Positions 5,658 through 8,495 of a stretch of 8,495 nucleotides of DNA are shown piece after piece. A program made the translations under genes and the position numbers. Source of the DNA: Elusimicrobiota bacterium. Lineage in GTDB: Bacteria; Elusimicrobiota; Elusimicrobia; Elusimicrobiales; Elusimicrobiaceae. Under the pieces are notes generated by a model, which was not told where the DNA came from, made no database searches, and was given only the letters and a program-made list of their open reading frames with translations. The stretch covers positions 1 through 8,495 of the forward strand of contig JAEXBW010000091.1 in the NCBI GenBank assembly GCA_023393825.1, given 5' to 3'. Each line of letters starts with the position of its first letter. Within the stretch, counting starts at the first letter, position 1.

Positions 5658-6434
5658 ATGTTTAAAGAAACAGGCAGATTTATACTTACCTTTTTAGACC
5701 AGCTGGGCCAAGCGGCCTCTATGGTTTACTCCTGCCTGTTCTGGCTTTTTAAAGCCCCGCTTGAATTTGCGCAAACAATGCAGCAGACGGTTAAGATTGG
5801 CGTTGATTCCCTTACCGTCGCCACGCTTACCAGTTTATTTACGGGTATGGTGCTTGCCTTACAGGCGGGTACCACAATGCAAAGTATTTTAAGCGAGCCG
5901 CTTTATATAGGTACTATTGTAGGCTTTTCTTTAGTGCGCGAACTTGGCCCCGTGCTTACCGCTTTTGTGGTGGCGGGCCGTGCAGGCGCAGCCGTTACGG
6001 CGGAAATCGGTACAATGAAGGTTACCGAGCAGATTGACGCGCTTTATACGCTTGGCACAGACCCGGTAAGATACCTTGTTCTGCCCAGAATGATAGGCTT
6101 TTTAATTGCAATTCCCGTGCTTACGCTTTGCGCCAACTTTTCGGGTATGTTCGGCGGATTTTTGGTTAGCGTTAACGGGCTTTCCGTATCCTCCAATGTT
6201 TATGTGCAGGATATAACAACCTTTATCGGCGTGGACGATGTTATGCACGGTTTTATAAAGTCCGTTTGTTTTGCTTTTATGGTGGGCGTGGTTTGCTGCT
6301 ATAAAGGTTTAAACACGCGCGGCGGCGCGGAGGGCGTGGGTAAAGCCACAACGCAGGCCGTGGTAACAAGCATGGTGCTTATTTTAGTGCTGGATTACTT
6401 TTTAACAGCCATACTTAACGCGGTGGGGATTTAA
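5658..6434 (+). CDS. mlaE: MlaE-type lipid ABC transporter permease
   Basis: Inner-membrane permease (258 aa) of the MlaE/YrbE family, which with MlaF and MlaD moves phospholipid between the inner membrane and the periplasmic MCE protein. The family signature is complete: VRELGPVLTAFVVAGRAGAAVTAEIGTM split over residues 93-120, then VTEQIDAL (122-129). Hydrophobic segments lie near 55-70, 85-105, 145-170, 198-214 and 236-255, after an amphipathic N-terminal interfacial helix. The C-terminal GGAEGVGKATTQAVV block (222-236) is also typical. The start lies 1 nt after the alr stop and uses CAGGAA (5645-5650), inside alr, as ribosome binding site. mlaF follows after 2 nt. Confidence 0.95.
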   Translation: MFKETGRFILTFLDQLGQAASMVYSCLFWLFKAPLEFAQTMQQTVKIGVDSLTVATLTSLFTGMVLALQAGTTMQSILSEPLYIGTIVGFSLVRELGPVLTAFVVAGRAGAAVTAEIGTMKVTEQIDALYTLGTDPVRYLVLPRMIGFLIAIPVLTLCANFSGMFGGFLVSVNGLSVSSNVYVQDITTFIGVDDVMHGFIKSVCFAFMVGVVCCYKGLNTRGGAEGVGKATTQAVVTSMVLILVLDYFLTAILNAVGI

Positions 6435-6436
6435 TT

Positions 6437-7195
6437 ATGATAGAAATTATAAATTTACAAAAATCCTTCGGCCCCAAAAAAGTTTTGCGCGGCGTTAACC
6501 TTAATGTTAAAGACGGGGAAGTTACCACCGTTATCGGCGGCAGCGGCACGGGCAAAAGTACTCTTATTAAATGTATCATCCGTTTGATTGAACCCGAAGG
6601 CGGCAAGATTATTGTTAACGGGGAAGATATTACGCATATCAAAAGCCAGTTTGCTTTGGCAAAATTAAGAAGGAACTTTGGATATTTATTCCAAGAGGGC
6701 GCTTTGTTTGACTCCCTTACCGTGGGGGAAAACGTTACCTTCGGCCTTAAATATTTAACCGATACGCCAAAGGCGGATTACCCTAAAATAGCAAAAGAAA
6801 AACTTGCTTTGGTGGGCCTTAAAGACGTGGAAAATTTAAAACCTTCAGAACTTTCGGGCGGTATGAAGAAGCGCGTTTCTTTAGCGCGCGTGCTTGCAAC
6901 AGACCCTAAAGTTATTTTGTACGACGAGCCGACCAGCGGGTTGGACCCTATAATGTCCCAGATAATTAACGAACTTATTTTGGATTTAAAAAATAAACTG
7001 GGCGTAACTTCTATGGTTATCACGCACGATATGAAGTCCGCCTTTGCAATTTCCGACAATCTTGTTATGCTTTACGAAGGTAAAGTGGAACTTGCCGCGC
7101 CCGTTGCGGAATTTAAAAAAACCGCCAACCCGTGCGCAAAACAATTTATAGAAGGCAGCAGTAAAGGCCCCATACAAATGAATATACTTTCTTAA
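6437..7195 (+). CDS. mlaF: MlaF-type lipid ABC transporter ATPase
   Basis: Cytoplasmic ATP-binding subunit (252 aa) that drives the MlaE permease. All ABC motifs are present: Walker A GGSGTGKST (34-42), Q-loop LFQEGALFDSLTV (Q86), signature LSGGMKKR (139-146), Walker B VILYDEP (D163, catalytic E164), D-loop SGLDP and switch His in ITHD (H197). The EGALFDSLTV sequence after the Q-loop and the LSGGMKKR form of the signature are typical of the Mla/MCE-associated (YrbF/Ttg2A) ATPases rather than of other importers. The start is 2 nt after mlaE. No mlaB (STAS protein) is seen between the genes in this window. Confidence 0.95.
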   Translation: MIEIINLQKSFGPKKVLRGVNLNVKDGEVTTVIGGSGTGKSTLIKCIIRLIEPEGGKIIVNGEDITHIKSQFALAKLRRNFGYLFQEGALFDSLTVGENVTFGLKYLTDTPKADYPKIAKEKLALVGLKDVENLKPSELSGGMKKRVSLARVLATDPKVILYDEPTSGLDPIMSQIINELILDLKNKLGVTSMVITHDMKSAFAISDNLVMLYEGKVELAAPVAEFKKTANPCAKQFIEGSSKGPIQMNILS

Positions 7196-7249
7196 CAGGG
7201 GCAGCAGCCGTTTAGTAAAAATTTTAAAGGTAAAAGGTATAATAAAAAT

Positions 7250-8495
7250 ATGACTGCAGAAACAAAAGTAGGTTTGTTTACATTTTTAGGTTTAGCCCTT
7301 TTGGGCTTTTCCATTTATCTGCTTGGCAATTTTACAGTTTCAAGCGGGTACGATATTGACGTTTATTTTAAGAATGTTTCGGGCCTGCCCGCAAAATCTG
7401 CCGTAAGGCTTAACGGCGTGGAAGTGGGTAAGGTAAAAAAGCTCAAAATTAACGGCGATAAAGTGCTTGCGGTTGTAAGAATAAATAAAGACGTTATTGT
7501 TTATAAAGATTCCCGCTTTACCATTGCCGCCACCAGCCTTATCGGCACAAATTATTTGCAGATAGACCAAGGCACGCCCGAAAGCGGCGTGTTGCAGCAA
7601 GGTGATGTTGTTATGGGTTTAAGTTTGCCTTCCGTAAGCGATATGATAACCCAAACAATGACGACGGTAAATAACCTTACCTCCAGCATAAACGGCAACG
7701 GGCAGTTTGGGCGCGATTTGGGCGAAACTTTGGATAATTTAAGACGCCTTTCGGGCAATTTAAACGATTTGGTTGTATCTTTAAAGCCTTATATTTCTTC
7801 TTCCATGAGTGATGTTAGCGAGCTTACAAAAGCCTCCAAAAATCTTATAGCCAAGGTTGATAACGAAGACGGTTTGCTTTCCGCCTTGATGGACGACCCC
7901 GCTATGAAAGACGACGCTAAAATGACTTTATCTAATATCAAACAGGTAAGCGAAGACGCCAAAAAATTTATAGGCAATATGGCAAAGTTCAGAATGTTCT
8001 GGGAATACGACGCAAGGTATCAGGGAAAGGGTGGTATAACGGAATCTGACCTTGGTGTAAAGTTTTTGCCTGCTAACGGATTTTCTTATTACAGGGTAGG
8101 TATTTCTGACATGGGCAACAGGGATAATTTGCCCAAAAATGAAGATGATTTTAGAAATAAACCCAATCAGATTGACGCGCGCTTAGGTTTGTATAACGAC
8201 TGGGCGGACTTAAGCCTTGGTCTTATCCGCGGCGCTGGCGGCGGCGTGCTTGCCGTTAAACCTTTCTTCCGCGCGGATAATTACATAGTTAAAAATTTTG
8301 CAGTTTACGGCGAGGCGACTGACTTTGGCCGTAACCGCGTTATAAACAACAGGCTGTTTGATAAGGCTGATGTTTCCGTCGGCGCAAAAGTTAACCTTAC
8401 CAAAAATGTCGGCGTAGGCGTACGCTACGACGATATGTTGGAAACAAAAACCCTCCAGATGACGGGCAGTATCTCTTTTGAAGATAAAGAACTTG
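7250..8495 (+). CDS. mlaD: MlaD-type MCE protein with long strand-rich C-terminal region (3' end outside window)
   Basis: An open frame of 415 codons running off the window. Residues ~7-28 form a membrane anchor (VGLFTFLGLALLGFSIYLL). The MCE domain follows at about 33-125: YDIDVYFKNVSGLPAKSAVRLNGVEVGKVKKL and later TSLIGTNYLQIDQG, ending near VVMGLSLPS. Residues ~126-245 are helical with heptad-like patterns, as expected of a periplasmic coiled shaft. From ~247 on the sequence changes to alternating amphipathic strands (FWEYDARYQ, SDLGVKFLPA, IDARLGLYN, ADLSLGLIRG, FAVYGEATDF, ADVSVGAKVNL, VGVGVRYDD, LQMTGSISF), which looks like an outer-membrane barrel. E. coli MlaD is only about 183 aa, so this is a much longer architecture. 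The start ATG 7250 has AAAAGG at 7232-7237 upstream, 12 nt away; the gap after mlaF is 54 nt. The MCE call is sure; the barrel is inferred by eye. Confidence 0.9.
   Translation, partial: MTAETKVGLFTFLGLALLGFSIYLLGNFTVSSGYDIDVYFKNVSGLPAKSAVRLNGVEVGKVKKLKINGDKVLAVVRINKDVIVYKDSRFTIAATSLIGTNYLQIDQGTPESGVLQQGDVVMGLSLPSVSDMITQTMTTVNNLTSSINGNGQFGRDLGETLDNLRRLSGNLNDLVVSLKPYISSSMSDVSELTKASKNLIAKVDNEDGLLSALMDDPAMKDDAKMTLSNIKQVSEDAKKFIGNMAKFRMFWEYDARYQGKGGITESDLGVKFLPANGFSYYRVGISDMGNRDNLPKNEDDFRNKPNQIDARLGLYNDWADLSLGLIRGAGGGVLAVKPFFRADNYIVKNFAVYGEATDFGRNRVINNRLFDKADVSVGAKVNLTKNVGVGVRYDDMLETKTLQMTGSISFEDKEL

Noticed and set aside
7238..7250. A perfect TATAAT at 7238-7243 just before mlaD, suggesting its own promoter.
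   Set aside because: No acceptable -35 at 15-19 bp and no extended TG; the tight mlaE-mlaF spacing and the AAAAGG upstream fit read-through with an ordinary ribosome binding site. An additional internal promoter is not excluded.

Overview
The window looks like chromosomal DNA of a diderm (Gram-negative-type) bacterium. A ribosomal-protein/SSB cluster (rpsF-ssb-rpsR-rplI) is followed by dnaB, alr and an Mla-type lipid transport operon (mlaE, mlaF, mlaD). Mla genes imply two membranes. The moderate GC, the AAA/GAA/CTT/TTA-rich codon use and this gene order made me think of Elusimicrobiota (an Elusimicrobium-like organism), but that is an impression from protein style, not something a search has confirmed.

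Layout. Positions 1-1537 hold the end of rpsF, then ssb, rpsR and rplI, all on the plus strand with short gaps. A strong intrinsic terminator follows (1562-1594). Positions 1598-2021 have no gene. They hold a large imperfect inverted repeat (1633-1757) that looks like a dispersed palindromic or MITE-like element, then five A-tracts in helical phase, candidate promoters and small palindromes. Positions 2022-2955 hold a visibly AT-richer two-gene module: a Panacea/SocA-domain (DUF4065) protein and an unrecognised 123-residue partner. It is probably a toxin-antitoxin pair and has its own terminator (2958-2990). From 3115 the housekeeping style returns with dnaB, alr (overlapping dnaB by ATGA), mlaE, mlaF and a 3'-truncated mlaD. 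Spacing suggests dnaB to mlaD is one transcription unit.

How the genes work together. The first cluster serves translation (S6, S18, L9) and single-strand DNA binding. DnaB is the replicative helicase, Alr supplies D-alanine for peptidoglycan, and MlaE/MlaF/MlaD form the inner-membrane core of a phospholipid transporter between the two membranes. The module between rplI and dnaB looks like an accessory insertion between two core operons.

Most notable points. (1) MlaD continues well past its MCE domain into a helical stretch and a strand-rich, barrel-like C-terminal region, so one chain might span the envelope as reported for Veillonella parvula MlaD. (2) The Panacea pair has an unidentified partner. 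(3) The pair's upstream region combines a palindromic repeat, phased A-tracts and a possible leaderless promoter.
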